This document shows positions 24,517-36,832 of a DNA stretch of 64,000 nt, piece after piece. Below the pieces are notes generated by a model, which was given only the letters and a program-made list of their open reading frames with translations, did no database searches and was not told where the DNA came from. The stretch is taken from assembly GCA_003117195.1 (NCBI GenBank), contig BDSI01000069.1, positions 186,001-250,000 on the forward strand, given 5' to 3'. The DNA is from Eudorina sp. 2006-703-Eu-15. Lineage: Eukaryota; Chlorophyta; Chlorophyceae; Chlamydomonadales; Volvocaceae. The translations under genes and the position numbers were made by a program. How positions within the stretch are numbered: the stretch's first letter is position 1; every line of letters begins with the position of its first letter.

Positions 24517-26504
24517 TGACGGACAGAACGGCAGTTCGCGTTTCTGGAAGGTGACCTGGGCCTTCAAACTTCTGAGCCGCGGGCGACGAACCCGTACACT
24601 GCTGCGTGATCTGAATAAACGACTTGTTCGGACTGATGAACAGTCATCATGGTTGCCATGTTTGGTGGATCGAATGAATGAAGTTTGCACAGCCTAACAC
24701 GCAATGCGTAATTCTTGCACGTCCATGCAGCATGGGCGATGAATGCATTATGCACGTGCAGCAAATATTTACCCATGACAGCATGCAGGCGAACTGTTGA
24801 AATCCATGGCAGCATGCAAGCTACAAGTTTCAAAACACAAAGTTAAATTACACGGCATCATTAACATGTTCCTGAAATTGTTGCCATTCGGGTTTCAATA
24901 AACGCGTCAGTCACGGCGTACGTGACTGACGTAACTGGTACGTGACTGAACACTTGTGGCGCATTAGCGGACATCAACACCATTACGACGAGTCGTTTTC
25001 TTACCTAAATTTGAACGGAGCACCGCAATGAATTGGGTCTGCTTTTGCGGTGTGTCATCGATATACGAAAAGCGTGGTAGATTCACTCTTTCTGTAACGT
25101 AAAGATGTCGGAGGATTTTGTGCCCGACTGGATCAATGACCCGTATCTTGTATTTGAAACAATGTGCGGCCGATGTGCTGATGGTGAAATGTACAGGGAT
25201 TTCGCCAGTTCTAATGGTGAAGCGTTCTCGTGGGCCCGTTGCAATGAACGACACAATAGTCTCTACCTTATGTCAATTATGTCGTCATGTACGGTGTTAA
25301 ATACCGATGCTTCTATTTTCGATTATGGCCTACCTGCAGGCACCTGCATACCGTTTAACATGTCTGTCGAAATGGCAGCTTTCCAAATCGCATTTGTCCA
25401 TTGATATTGTGCTAATACAGACAAGAGATTTTCGTGGGTAAGAGGCTGTCGGGGACGTGCCGCCGGGGAGGCACGGAATTAGAAGGTCCCAAATGTTCGG
25501 GAACGTTGTGCACTACTCACCGGCATCAAGTCTACTGATTCAGACAGATGGTTTCGCAACAGATGGGACCCGCATTTCAGCTCGAATTTATGGTTTCAAT
25601 GGTCATCGAACAGGCCATGAAAACTACACAGAATCTCAATGTGTTTAGGCAACCCGTTGGGTCAGCGGGAATTGTCCTGACCGTCCGCGGCTAGCTACTA
25701 AGTCATTCTCAGCGTGAGCCCGTGGCAAATGACCGGGCCTGTGACAAGGAGCACAGGTGGACAGAAGCCGTGGGCGCCAAGGGTGCGAAGCAGGGGTCCC
25801 TGCCGCCAGGCTGCCAGCTGCAAGGCCTCGTAAAGTTACGCATTTAAAGCAGCACACACACCTGCACACACTAACGGTTTGTATTCCAGCCTGGCAGCCC
25901 CCGCCCAGCCGCAATGACAATGGGGCTGCTAGCGTTGCCATCAAACCAAACCACCTCAATCTGCGGAGTTGACGCGGCCCTGGGCACCCCACAGCTGGGG
26001 TGAGCGTTTGGGGCACACACGCCACCAGTGGGGGCAGGGCGTGAAGCCTTCCGTTGACAGCGGCGGGGCCTTGAAAGGCGGAGGCCCACGCCTCCAAAAG
26101 TTGCTGCCTGCCCTGTGGTCCTACCGAGCCGGACCGAGCGGAGGTCCGGTGATTTGGGTCTCCCACAGGAATCCGAGTCGACTGTAGAGGCGAGGCGAGA
26201 TTCCTCAACCGGATTGACCGAAGGCAGCAGCCAATTCGGCGCCACAGGTAATTCCTTCGATTGGGCTTGCTGACTGGGGCGGGGTGAGACGCTGAGACCG
26301 CCTCCTGAGGCTGACACGCCCTGCCGGTATTGGAGCCTGTGGATTGGGGCTGCGGGTGCTGTTGCGGCGTTTCTCCGCGGGCGGAAGCCAGCAAGGTAGC
26401 TTCCTCTTGCGGTTGGGTCACCGGAGTGGTGTGTACGGTAACTGCGGTGCCACCAGAGCAAAAGTCCGGTCAGGACACGGTACAATCTAGATCCCCACCG
26501 ACGC
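24517..26504. other. Intergenic DNA, possible orphan open frame
   Basis: This is AT-richer than the genes. One true-ATG open frame on the plus strand (25105..25404, 99 codons, MSEDFVPDWIND) has ordinary composition but no recognisable domain. A long minus-strand frame at 25645..26421 shows no motif and may be repeat-derived. A palindromic direct-repeat cluster lies at 24905-24951. Confidence 0.4.
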
Positions 26505-26735
26505 ATATTATTATTGATGATGTTACAGTGGACCCTGCGGGTCATCGATGACAGCCATCACACAGCCTCCTCACCACACATTGCAAAAGCAAAACCGCGC
26601 CACCGTGACGCACCGGACAGGCTCCACACGTGCACTGAAGCACACCCCGCACCCACTCTGCCAGGGAACCACCGCGTCCCAGATGACATCCCGGATGAAG
26701 CCCGCTCAGGGGGGAGTTCGTCACCGATGAAGATG
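26505..26735 (-). repeat. Interspersed repeat, copy A (retroelement-like terminus)
   Basis: Clearly related to 47844-48070 in the same orientation. Both share an ATTATT...GTTACAG(T/G)GGACC edge, then GACAGCCATC, CCTCACCA, CACTGCAAAA-like text and GCACCGGACAGGCTCCACA. Read on the minus strand, the edge resembles the 3' terminus of a non-LTR element (GGTCCACTGTAACATCATCA plus an ATA-rich tail). Confidence 0.65.
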
Positions 26736-27798
26736 TTGCCGGCCTCGTTGGTGTCGGCCTCGTTGGTGTCGGCGTTGAATAGAGCGGAAAACGAATCTTG
26801 AAAGCCAATCAACGGGCGTGGTTGTGGTCCGGGATGACGACACCCAGCTGATGTCCCCACCCCCGCCGGTCTTCGCCGGGGAATGATCAGCCCTCCCTCC
26901 CAAGGCTCCTGGCTCCTGACCGGTGGTGGTGCAGTCGCCCGGCGGCTCCGTCGAGCTTCGGGCTAGGCACCCCGCTGTCCTTCTCGACACCGCTACACAC
27001 CGCGACACGCACCGCAGCAACCTAGACATATCGCAGCCGTCGGACACCTTTGAAAACACTTGACTAACTGAGCCGTACTACAGGCCCGGACGCCTTCAAA
27101 CTATGTGCCTGGCGGGAACCTCTGGAGGGGACGGCGGTTTTTGGCACTGACAGGGGCACATCTCCGAGCCGCTCAGGAACGTGCCCCCGGTGTTGCAGGG
27201 ACTGTAGGAGGTTGAATCCGCGGGCGGGGATCCCCGGAGGGGACGAAGCAGGTGCTGCAAGGATTTGAGGGCGGGCAGCCCACCGAGGCCCGCGAGGCAA
27301 CGGTGCTGCACGGGGCCCAGTCGGAGACGAGACGGCATGGCTGAGGCCCTGTTTCGTTGAGCCTGTGCCGTACCTTTCAGGACGCGCGCGTGTGTCAGGT
27401 CGAGCAAGGGGGGATGTGGCCCCTCACGCCCTTCTCCTCCCCCCCGTCTTTCCGTTAGGGTTGGGTTAGCAGCCTTTGGAGAGTGCCAGGCCCGGTCAGA
27501 TATGTAACACACACACCCTGTGGGCTTCTCATAAAACACACACCCCGTTGGGCATTACCGATTCTACGATGCCCACCGCATAGCACGCACTCCTGCTCTG
27601 CCCGCCGGGTCGGGCGGGCTTCTCGCCAAACACCCCCCCCTCCCTCCCCACATTCGCATTCCCACGCATGTCACGTCCACCACGCCCTGTCTCCACCAGT
27701 CCCCGGGCCCCCCCTTCCCCTCCCCACCCCACACCCCGACACCCCATGCGACCATCCCCGCCATCGTCAGCCCGCCGCCTCCCACCCCCCGCCGCTCG
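26736..27798. other. Intergenic / 3' flank of the aldo/keto reductase gene
   Basis: About 1.06 kb with no supported gene. It includes a 15-bp tandem duplication near 26741-26772 and the 3' flank of the aldo/keto reductase, whose stop is at 27799. I saw no TGTAA close to that stop. Confidence 0.45.
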
Positions 27799-30700
27799 TC
27801 ACCACGTGCCCCCTCGCTCCCAGCTGTAGCAGTCGCTGGTGGGTCGCTTGCCCCGCTGTAGCACCTCCTCGATCGCCGCCAGGTCTTGCTCGTCCAGTCG
27901 GAAGCTGAACAGCTGCACGTGATCCTGAGGGGAGCGGCGCGGGGTGCGGGATGGCGGGGCCAGGTGTCTGGATTGACATGACGGGGCAGGCGGAGGGGGC
28001 AGATAGCCGCCAGGGCCGTCGACCAACTGGGTTGCCACCTTCAGGAATGGCCACTCCAGACGAAACCCAGCGGCGACACATGCCGTACCCGCAGCGATGC
28101 ACCGGCTTCCCCCCCGTGGGATCTTGTGGGTTTGCACGGCAGGCTCAGCACGGTTCATCCGTACGGCGCCGTACGACCGTGCCAGTCTCACGAACCCGGA
28201 GGACCCTGCCCCACTCAGCTACCCCAAGCGCCGACCGAGTCAGCGCCGGTGAGGGAGGGGGGGAGGTAAGAGCCCCGGGGGGGACCACCGCGGGCCGCAC
28301 TCTGTGAGCCCTGGTCCTACACCAGGGGGGGTGCGGGCACCAAGGGGGGTGCGGGCACCAGGGGGGTTGCGGGCCCCAGGGGGGGTGCGGGCACCAGGGG
28401 GGGTGCGGGCACCAAGGGGGGTGCGGGCACCAGGGGGGTTGCGGGCCCCAGGGGGGTGCGGGCACCAGGGGGGTGCGGGCACCAAGGGGGGTGCGGGCAC
28501 CAGGGGGGGTGCGGGCGCCAGGCTGCAGTCCCAGAGGCTGACGGGGCCCCGAGGTGGCTACCAACGGAGGTGTACCCCTGCTGCGGTGCCTGCTCTGTGC
28601 CTGCGGTTGTACGCCTCCTACACGTGTAACCAGGCGCCAGCCAGGTGCAGTGGCCCGCAGGTACAGGCCGGTGCTTCCGCCGGTTTTTGGTGCTGTCGCC
28701 GACGTCGGGGTCCCTCTGCCGGCGGTGTCTGCACAGCAGTGTTGGCCGCCGTCGCCGCTGTCGCCGCCGCCGGATCAGACATGTCGGGCACCCGGGTGCT
28801 CCGCACCGGAACGCGACCCGTGACGGCATTCAAGGCCATCCTCCCCCGCCTCCTCCCCTCCCCTCACGTCTACCAAGTTCCTATACCCTCCTTCTCCCAT
28901 CACCGCACCCAGGCTGCCCACCAACCAACACTGTGCCTGCTGCTGCTGCTGCTGCTGCTGTACGCCGGCCACTTCGTAGCCCCGGGGGGACATCCACATA
29001 CCACAGGGGGCACCCCGCATGAGACAGTGGGCAGGTAGGAACGAGGCGCCTCAGGCCCCCCTCCTAGCTACACCCTCCGGTTCGGGTCCCTGAAGAGTGA
29101 AGACCCCGCCCACCCCCCCCGCACCCGCCCGCCCACCCGCCCGCCCACCCGCGCCCCACCCCGCCCTCACCGCCACATGGTCGGCGTTTCTCGCCCCAAG
29201 GATGACCGCCGCCACCCCGGGTCGATCCAACACCCAGCGGGCTGCCACGTTGGAGATGCTGGTGCCGTGCTTGGCGGCCACACTCGCCAGAACCTGATCC
29301 CAAGATAGGGGATTGTGGGGCCGGGACCGGATTCGGGGAGGGGACGGGCGGGGCGGGCGATATGTGGAGGGTGTTTCGTTGGCGGGTTAGGAGGAGCACA
29401 TCATTGCGGGGTTCAGGTTGCGGTTGCAGGAGGTGGTGAGCCGATGGGGCCGGGGCGGTGAGCCGGCGGGCGGGTGGGCGGGTGGGCAGGGGGGGTTCCC
29501 CGGAAAGCCAGGGGTGCGGGGTGCGGGGTGCGGGACGGGGAGGGCACCGTATGGACGTAGCGGGTGCAGGACAGCGCGGCTGAGGTTGCGGCAGGGGTCG
29601 GCAGCTGGCAGGGCTGCAGGCGCCGCGCTCCACTGGATGGATGGGGTCACTGCGGACCCCTCTCCCCCTTCCTCCCTCCCCATGTCAGTCATGACAGCGG
29701 AACCTCAATAAGTCACCGAATGGGCAGCACGTGTCCGATCGGTCGACGGCGCCGTAGTAAGAAAAAGCCGTACTGCATCGTAGGATCGTGAGCTGTGAGC
29801 CGCCCTCCTCCCGTGTGCCAATGAAGACAGCGAAAGCGCGAAAGAGCACCTCCCTCCCCACCCTTCCCGCTGGGTGTGCCCGGTTCCTTGATCGGCTTAT
29901 CTTCATGTCACCTCCCACCCACCACCCGCCCCAGCAAACCCCCGCCCCCACCTGCAGCAGGCTCTGGAACCAGTCCCATCCCCCGGCGGCGATGATGACC
30001 CCGGCGTACTTGCCCTTGCTATACGTGTTCACATCGACCCTGCGGGGTGGGGTGGAGGCAGGATCCGGATAAGATCCAGATCCGGGTAAGGGTTGGGAAC
30101 TTGAGACGTCAGGGGTTATGTTGGTGCGCGGGACAGCGGTGGGGGATCGCCGCTTCCTGCTTCCTACCCTAGAGGTGGTTCACTGCACCCCTCCTTGGGG
30201 AGGGTCCAGCGATTCGGCGACAGCGATTCGCAGTAGCAGCAAGGCGCGGGGCCGTCAGGTGGTCCGCATACCGATTTCCTGCCGAGCCAACCCAACCAAC
30301 CAACCAACCAACCAATCAATCAACCAACCGCCCACGCCACCGTCCGCCCAACTGTCCACGCAACCGCGCACCCAACCGCGCACTCACTTGCTGGCCGGCA
30401 CCCCCAGGTACTTGTCGGACAGGAAGCCGCCCGCCAGTACCCCGTACGGCAGCAGCGCGATGCCGTTGGCCGAGCAGAACTGCGACATGCCGTTCTCGGG
30501 GCGGCGGTCCAGCAGCGAGTACTGCAGCTGCGGGGCCGGAACACGACGGGAGGGAGCGCCGGGAAGAGCGGGGTGTTGGCCTTCACGTCGAGCAGGAGGC
30601 CGGGTCGTTTCTCCTTGAGGACGAGAGATGCGAGAACAGGGAGGGGGAGCCTCCGCAATGCCATCATCCGCAGCCATCACTCCCCCGGGGTAAGGAGCAC

Positions 30701-33700
30701 CGACACGATGGATGGCGGTCGGCCCGCGTGTCGGCGGGTGGGGGTTCAGCTCAGCGGGGCCAGGCCCCTCCTCCTCCTCCCCCGCCTCCGCCTCCGCCTC
30801 CTCCTCCTCCCCCGCCTCCGCCTCCGCCTCCTCCTCCTCCTCCTCCTCCTCCTCCTCCTCCTCCTCCTCCGCCTCCTCCTCCGCCTCCTCCGCCTCCTCC
30901 TCCGCCTCCTCCTCGCCACCGCGCAGGCGGGCACCCCGTCCCCCAGCCCAGACCAGGTCGCAATACCGCTTTTGTGATCTGCTGCGGCTCGACAGGCAGT
31001 GTTAACCCGGAACCCCAATTACACAACCCCGATCACACGGTCACTCATTCGCGTAACGTCTGCACAGAACCCTAAGCCTCGACCGCATCCAACCGCCCAG
31101 CCTCGCCCTAGCTTAGGAGGTGAACAAGGAAAGGGGGTAAAGGAACACGCCGCCGAGACCGCACGCCAGCTGAGCGCTCTATTTCAGCGCTACTAACCTA
31201 TCTCTCTCTGCTGGCACGTGCGCGGCAACCTACGCTCTGCCGCCTAAGGCTCTCAACTACTGCCTAGCCTGCGGCACAGCACACCCCCCAAGCGAGGCAA
31301 CTCCTCCGAAGGTGCGCAGGAGAAGCCACGGAAGGCCAAAACCCACCCACAGACAACGCACCGACAACCCCACCGGCCGGCCAACAGACACGTGCGCCAC
31401 CTCTGATTCCCTCGAGCGAGATCGGACCCGGGCTGGCGTAGGGGGAGGCAAAAGGGAACCAGAGTCAAGGCAAAACCTCCCCCGCACCGGGACCGGCCTA
31501 ACCTAAGGCGCACAAACCCCAAGGACAGACACCTATCGCACGGTCCAAAACCGCAAACGCGACGCGAAGAACGAGGGGGGGCGGGCGGGAAACAAACAAC
31601 TCGCGGGTCTGCAGGCCGCTGTCTCTGTTGCTAGGCGGCGTCCGATCACCGGCCCGTTACTGTACCAGAAGTAATACCGCTACTATTTTATAAGTCTGCA
31701 AAGGCGGAAACCAATGTCTAACAAGAAGCAGCGGCCAACAAACTGCGAGGCTCACCCGCGCGGCCGAGTGCCGTACCTAACTAGCGACCCGACAAGAGAA
31801 CCAGCCCACCGAAATCACCGCCTTTCCCAAGCATGTCTGTCTCACCTTGCGCCACAAACTGCATTTTGGGCAAGGCCTAAAATAACAACTTCCCAGCGCG
31901 GCCAGCTGCCGCACCGCCCTACCTGGTTGGCGGTGATGCGCACCCCCGCCCGGGTCATGGCCTCCATCCGCGGCACATCGAAGTTGGTGACCCCCACGTG
32001 GCGGATGAGCCCCTCGCTGGCAACGTCCGACAGATATAGCGCACCGTCCACGAACCTGCCGTCCAAAGGGGGCCCGGGGGCGCGGGAGCGGGGTTGGGAG
32101 TTGGGGTGGGGGTTGGGGGTTTGGGCTTGTGGTTCGGGGGTTTGGGAATTGAGCACACCTTGAAGACGGATGAGTGGTTCGGGGGAAACAGGGAGGGGCG
32201 CTAAGCCGCTAACCATGCTCGGCACACCCACCCACCCACCCACCCACCCAGCCACCCAGCCACCCAGCCACCCACCCACCCAGCCACCCACCCACCCACC
32301 CACCCACCCACCCAAGGACAGCGGATGGGAACACCTACCCACCTTGTAACGGTTGCAAACACCAACCCAATCAAGTGCGGTGTGTAATAAGTAACGCATT
32401 CAAGACCGACAGACAGAATCCCGACATGGCAAAGACATCAAACAGACGGCAAGCCAGCCCGGAGCTCAGGCGGGGGATTCGCGTCGCTTCGTCGAGCAAC
32501 GTTAGACGGTGAAGGGAAGTTCACAGACAGGGAAGACTTGACGCGGATAGATCGGCGCGACTGTCTCTGCTGTCATTCAGGACAGACTGATGCCGCTAGA
32601 CAGAGGACCATGTGCCTGCTCGCGTAGGTATGAGTGTACGGCGGTCGTACCGTTGCCGTACCTCTTGACGTCATAGTCCCCCCAGTAGAATTGCATCAGG
32701 TCGATTGTGTCAACACCCAGGCGGTTGCGAGATACATCGACCGCCTGGCGAGCGGGGGCAAACGGGTGTGGGTGTGGGTGTGGGTGTGGGTGTGGGTGTG
32801 GGTGTGGGTGTGGGTGTGGGTGTGGGTGTGGGTGTGGGTGTGGGTGTGGGTGTGGGTGTGGGTGTGGGTGTGGGTGTGGGTGTGGGTGTGGGTGTGGGTG
32901 TGGGTGTGGGTGTGGGTGTGGGTGTGGGTGTGGGTGTGGGTGTGGGTGTGGGTGTGGGTGTGGGTTAGAGCAGAGGACAGGGTTTCGCTGTCGTGGTTGG
33001 CAATGAGGAGGAAGGCCCCCGCGCCCAAGGTGAGAGGGACGGTGGTGCGGGGGGCTATGGCGGGAGCCATGGAGGGAAGGGAAGGGAGGGGGGACAAGCG
33101 CCCGAAGGAGCCTCGCAGCCGTGAGCTTGCGACCGCCCCGCCGCCCGCCCGACCGACCGACCGACCCGGCGGAGGCCGCCGAAGCTCTCCGTTCCCGGTG
33201 GGTGCACGCCCCAACACCCACAAGGCATCTCCAGTAACCTACCCAGACGCCCCCCACGCCCTGGGTTGAGCCGGTTGAGTCGCCTCACCCAGCGAGCCCC
33301 CCCCCCACCCCCTCACCCCACCCACCCCACCCCCCCCCACCCCCCCACCCCCAACCCCCACCCCCCACCCCCCACCCCCCACCCCACCCCCCACCCCCAC
33401 CCCCCACCCCCACCCCCCACCCCCCACCCCCCACCCCACCCCCCCACCCCCCCACCCCCCCAACCCCCCACCCCACCCCCCCACCCCCCCACCCCCCCAC
33501 CCCACCCCCCACCCCCCGCCCACCCACCTGCCTCACTGCGTCCAGGTTGATCCCCGACATGTCCCTCCGGCTGAACACGCAGTACTTGGTGAACACCTGA
33601 GGGCCGGCCAGGCGTCCTTACGGGTTCCGGAAGCCAGGACGCGGTCTCTGAGGGTGGGGCCTGCATTTGCTGCCCGAGGGCCTGCTGGGTGACAGTGCGG

Positions 33701-35913
33701 GCTGGGGTGGGATGACCCCCCGTGACCCCCGTGACCCCATCCCGGTGCCCCGATACTCCGATACCCCGGTGCAGGGACCCCAGCCACATGGCCAGCCAGA
33801 CAAGGGCACCCGCGGGCTACACGCACGGCTCACATCCAACCGAGCTGCTGTTCCAGCCCGACCTTTTCCCTCAACCCCACCGCCCTGCGGCCCTCGACCG
33901 CAGCTCGCAAAGCCCATCGTACAGGGCCCCACTAAGACGCCCCTGTTGCACGATATGCATTAAACCTTCCCCCAGACAGCAAAACCCCTCGAGTGAAATG
34001 CCACCGAATGGGCTGCAGTTGTCCGGTTGGTCGACGTCAACGTTGCAAGTGTGTCGTAACAAGTACGAGAATCGCTGGCAAGCGGGCCGAAGGTGCAGCA
34101 GCTGATGGCGGGCGGCCCGGGAAGAACTGCTAGGCGGCAAGCGGACGACGACTGGCTGGCGCAGAGGACCGAACTCTTAAGACGAGAAGGGAAACAAGGC
34201 AGGGAATCATGCGACAACAACAACGCGTGCCAATGCAACAAACAACCGTTCCCCACCCACCCATCCGCCCACCCACCCGCCAACCCACCCGCCAGGCCCC
34301 CACCCGGAAGGTCCGCACCTGGGTGGCGGGGGGTCTCAGCTCGGGGTTACTCGCCAGGAAGCGGCCGATGAGGGCCTCCGCGGGGCCGTAATGGTCGGCT
34401 GGGAGGCGGGAGGGAGGAGGGCGAGGGATAGAGTGGAAACAGCCACACAGGACGGGGGCGGGGAAGGTGGGAAGTGTCAGAGAGGATAAGGGGAGGGGCC
34501 CCCGGGGGGGGTGTTGGTGAATGCTGGCAGGGTATCTGGGAGGGACCTGAAGCGTGAGGTGGCCCGGCGGAGGGATGCCGCACCCACGGCTCGGGTTCCA
34601 GCCCAGGCCACCCGGCCCCGGCACATGGCCGTGGAGTTGGTTCATATTCTTGAGTGTATACCTGACAAAGGACTGAGCAGAGCCGTGTGTGTAGCTGTGC
34701 CGTGCTGTGTATGGGTGTACGAGGTTATAGCGTATGCCGGTGGGGCTCAGGTCACGGAGAGTGAGGGAGGAGGGCATAATGACGCACAGTCGGGCGTCTG
34801 TATAGACGTAGCCCCCTCAGCACCCCCGACGTGGCTGGCGTTTCGGCCCACGTGCTGCCCGCCACGGCATTTCCTTAGGACGGCACGGCCCCATTGACAG
34901 TGACAGCCCAGCCCACGGAGGCCGGGTCTCCGCGCCCCCTCGGTGCTGCTGCTGCTGCTGCTGCTGCGGCGGCGGCGAGCGATGACCTACACGCTACACC
35001 CCGCCGCACCCCGGCGTCCTCACCCGCATCGAAGGTGGTGATCCCGGCATCTGCGAACTTGGCGAAATCCTCCACCGCCGACTGGCCCGCGGTTCGGTCC
35101 GACTGGCGCTCGCCTCTGTTTTGGGTGTGTGGTGGGGGGGGACGCAGATGTTTGGTGCTCCTCCCTCCGGGTGCCACCGCAGCCCGGTCCGGCCCACACC
35201 ACCGCCGTTCCCCATCCGTTGGTGAGCCCTGGCGGTGTACGACATGTGGGCCTTACCTTACCTGTGTCCGCCACTCAGCTGCCAGCAGCCCTTTACCACC
35301 TGCGGACGGGGCAGCGCCGGCGGGGCATCATCACCAGGACTCATCCCCAGCGGTGTCATCTGGTGGCGGGGGCTTCCACCCGGTGGCGGTGTACCGGGGC
35401 AGGGCCCTCCACTGCACTGCCGCGGCAGCCGTTCCTGAGGCGCCTCACCCGGCTGATGTTGAGGTCTGGAGCCAGGTTGATTCGCTCGACGGCTCCGAGC
35501 CCGGGGGCGGCTGTCGCGGCAGCCACCGCGGGCATCCCCAAGGCATCCGCCACAGCCGGCGCTGCAGCCCTGGCTGGCCAGGGGCAGCCCGCGAGGAGGG
35601 GTCCTGAGAGCAGTGCCGCAGCGGAGCTCAGGCGGAGGACCTCCCGCCGCGTCAGCTGGGGCCCGTTTGGCGGTGGTAGGGCGCTGTTAGAGCCCCGGCC
35701 GCTGGCGCCAGCGTGACCTGAGACGTTTGACAAAGCATTCGGAGGAGAAATATGTTTCTCGACTGCGTGTGTACTGGGATCGTGATTCGCCTGTGAGCTG
35801 GCCACGGGGCGAAACTGTCGCGATGTCGAGCGACGAGTGACCCTTGCTGGCAATGCTCTGCCGTGGCGGCTAGGTTTGAGACATGGCTTATGGTTGTTAA
35901 GCATATGGAGCAT
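27799..35913 (-). CDS. Aldo/keto reductase with bipartite plastid/Tat-type targeting signal
   Basis: Eleven phase-consistent exons: 35913..35449, 35299..35262, 35115..35024, 34398..34319, 33596..33528, 32744..32662, 32055..31923, 30527..30388, 30039..29952, 29293..29171 and 27924..27799; 478 aa. The first ~90 residues resemble a transit peptide. [20 protein letters not shown] then looks like a twin-arginine thylakoid signal ending near ARAAA. The AKR barrel follows: [31 protein letters not shown] (catalytic Asp and Tyr), VFTKYC (Lys), [77 protein letters not shown]. At the usual catalytic His position a Tyr is seen (QFYW). Substrate is unknown; these enzymes reduce carbonyls with NAD(P)H. About 80% of the 8.1-kb gene is intron, much of it tandem repeat. 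Confidence 0.92.
28320..28522. repeat. GC-rich minisatellite in the last AKR intron
   Basis: About a dozen units of 16-18 bp of the form GGGGGTGCGGGCACCA(A/G), containing the inverted pair GGTGC/GCACC. It lies in intron 29170..27925 and makes Pro-rich spurious minus-strand frames. Confidence 0.92.
29819..29843 (-). repeat. Short intronic motif TTTCGCTGTCTTYATTGRCA, copy 1
   Basis: On the minus strand this reads TTTCGCTGTCTTCATTGGCA, in the AKR intron 29951..29294. Close copies occur near 56765-56786 and at 61300-61322. Confidence 0.5.
30288..30329. repeat. (CCAA)n tract in an AKR intron
   Basis: About ten tetranucleotide units with two ATCA variants, in intron 30387..30040. Confidence 0.9.
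30766..30915. repeat. (CTC)n/(CGC) trinucleotide satellite in an AKR intron
   Basis: 150 nt of CTC triplets with periodic CGC, in intron 31922..30528. All six frames are open through it as poly-Pro, Ser, Leu, Gly, Arg or Glu-type strings. These are not proteins. Confidence 0.93.
32226..32314. repeat. (CCCA)n satellite in an AKR intron
   Basis: About 22 tetranucleotide units with GCCA variants, in intron 32661..32056. The transcribed strand of this minus gene would carry (UGGG)n, a G-quadruplex-forming repeat. Confidence 0.93.
32764..32964. repeat. (GGGTGT)n satellite abutting an AKR splice acceptor
   Basis: About 33 almost perfect hexamers. On the pre-mRNA this is (ACACCC)n ending 17 nt before the CAG acceptor of the exon 32744..32662. 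The array therefore occupies the place where a branch point would be expected. It is not the telomere repeat known from Chlamydomonas-type algae (TTTTAGGG). Confidence 0.95.
33297..33527. repeat. C-rich (CCCCACC)n satellite abutting an AKR splice donor
   Basis: About 230 nt of CCCCCAC-type units. On the sense strand of the gene it is (GGGGTGG)-like and merges with the GTGGGT donor of the exon 33596..33528. It shares the intron (33527..32745) with the (ACACCC)n array. Confidence 0.93.
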
Positions 35914-36832
35914 CGCCGATGCCTGTTTGCTTTGTAACTTGACAACCTGACCACTACAACCCGCGTAATATTTCGAGGGATTCTAATTAAATACTTGACA
36001 GGGACACGATATAAGCTTTACTATACAATAGAAACGCAAAAGTTAGGACCTTGTGATCCGTACGATGACTACTGCCACACAAGCGCCTCGGCCCCAGTAA
36101 ACGCAAGACCGCATCAAGCACATACTGCATGTTATCAAGATAAAAAAACGTAAGAATACCTAACCAGCGCAAACCGCAAGGCCACTGCCCCGAGCACACG
36201 CGGGTGCGCCTCACCGGCCGCTCTCGCAACGCAGTCATGCTTTACCCCTTGGGAACCTACGGCTGAGTCATCGTTCACGACGAGCCACTGAACATTCATA
36301 CGGGGCGCGTATTCCACAGCAAAATGCGGCAGCAGCTGATGCTTGCCACTCTATGTAACAGTTACAACGTGGACCGACCCGGCGATCCAACGGGCTCAGA
36401 CAGCTTGTAGGCGCCTATCGTAACGCCAGGCGCCATCTGGCGTCCCATCTTGTGCACTCGCGCGTCCCTAGAGTCCAGCGTCCGTCTCCGGCCTCATTTG
36501 TTGGAAGCACTCCCTGCACTGATCTGCTCACGAACCCGCGGGGTTCCGACTCAGGAGCTCTGCCTGCCCCAGCTCCTACCCCCACACGCACCCCTGCCGC
36601 TCCCGACCCCACGCCAAGACATAGGAAAGTAACGCGCGCCAGCCGCGGCACCAACGCATCCCTCGGCCGCATGGCCACACCGCCAGGCAGGCATGTCCAA
36701 GCATGACTCGTCCCCACAGTACCACCGCATGCCCCCTCCCCTTCCGGTCCTTCCGCTGCCTTCCGGTCCTTACGGCCGACCTTTTTCCTTCTGTGCGCCG
36801 CCACGGTACCCGGCCACTCCCGAGGCGGCCTT
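35914..36832. other. Intergenic: AKR upstream region and LRR gene 3' flank
   Basis: About 920 bp between the AKR start codon and the LRR gene stop. The AT-rich part near 35920-36060 is probably the AKR promoter. A ttaca (TGTAA on the minus strand) at 36362-36366 could end the LRR transcript. No other gene seen. Confidence 0.45.

Noticed and set aside
25645..26421. 258-codon minus-strand open frame
   Set aside because: No domain, no intron structure, atypical composition; next to a repeat copy, so it is probably not a host gene.
28320..28522. Regular repeat array that could suggest a CRISPR locus
   Set aside because: Units are contiguous without unique spacers, lie in a eukaryotic intron, and have no cas genes nearby.
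30728..31075. Poly-Pro, poly-Gly, poly-Arg open frames
   Set aside because: They are translations of the (CTC)n satellite within an intron.
32764..32964. (GGGTGT)n as a telomere or interstitial telomere
   Set aside because: It does not match the TTTTAGGG-type repeat of this algal group and is bounded by AKR exons.
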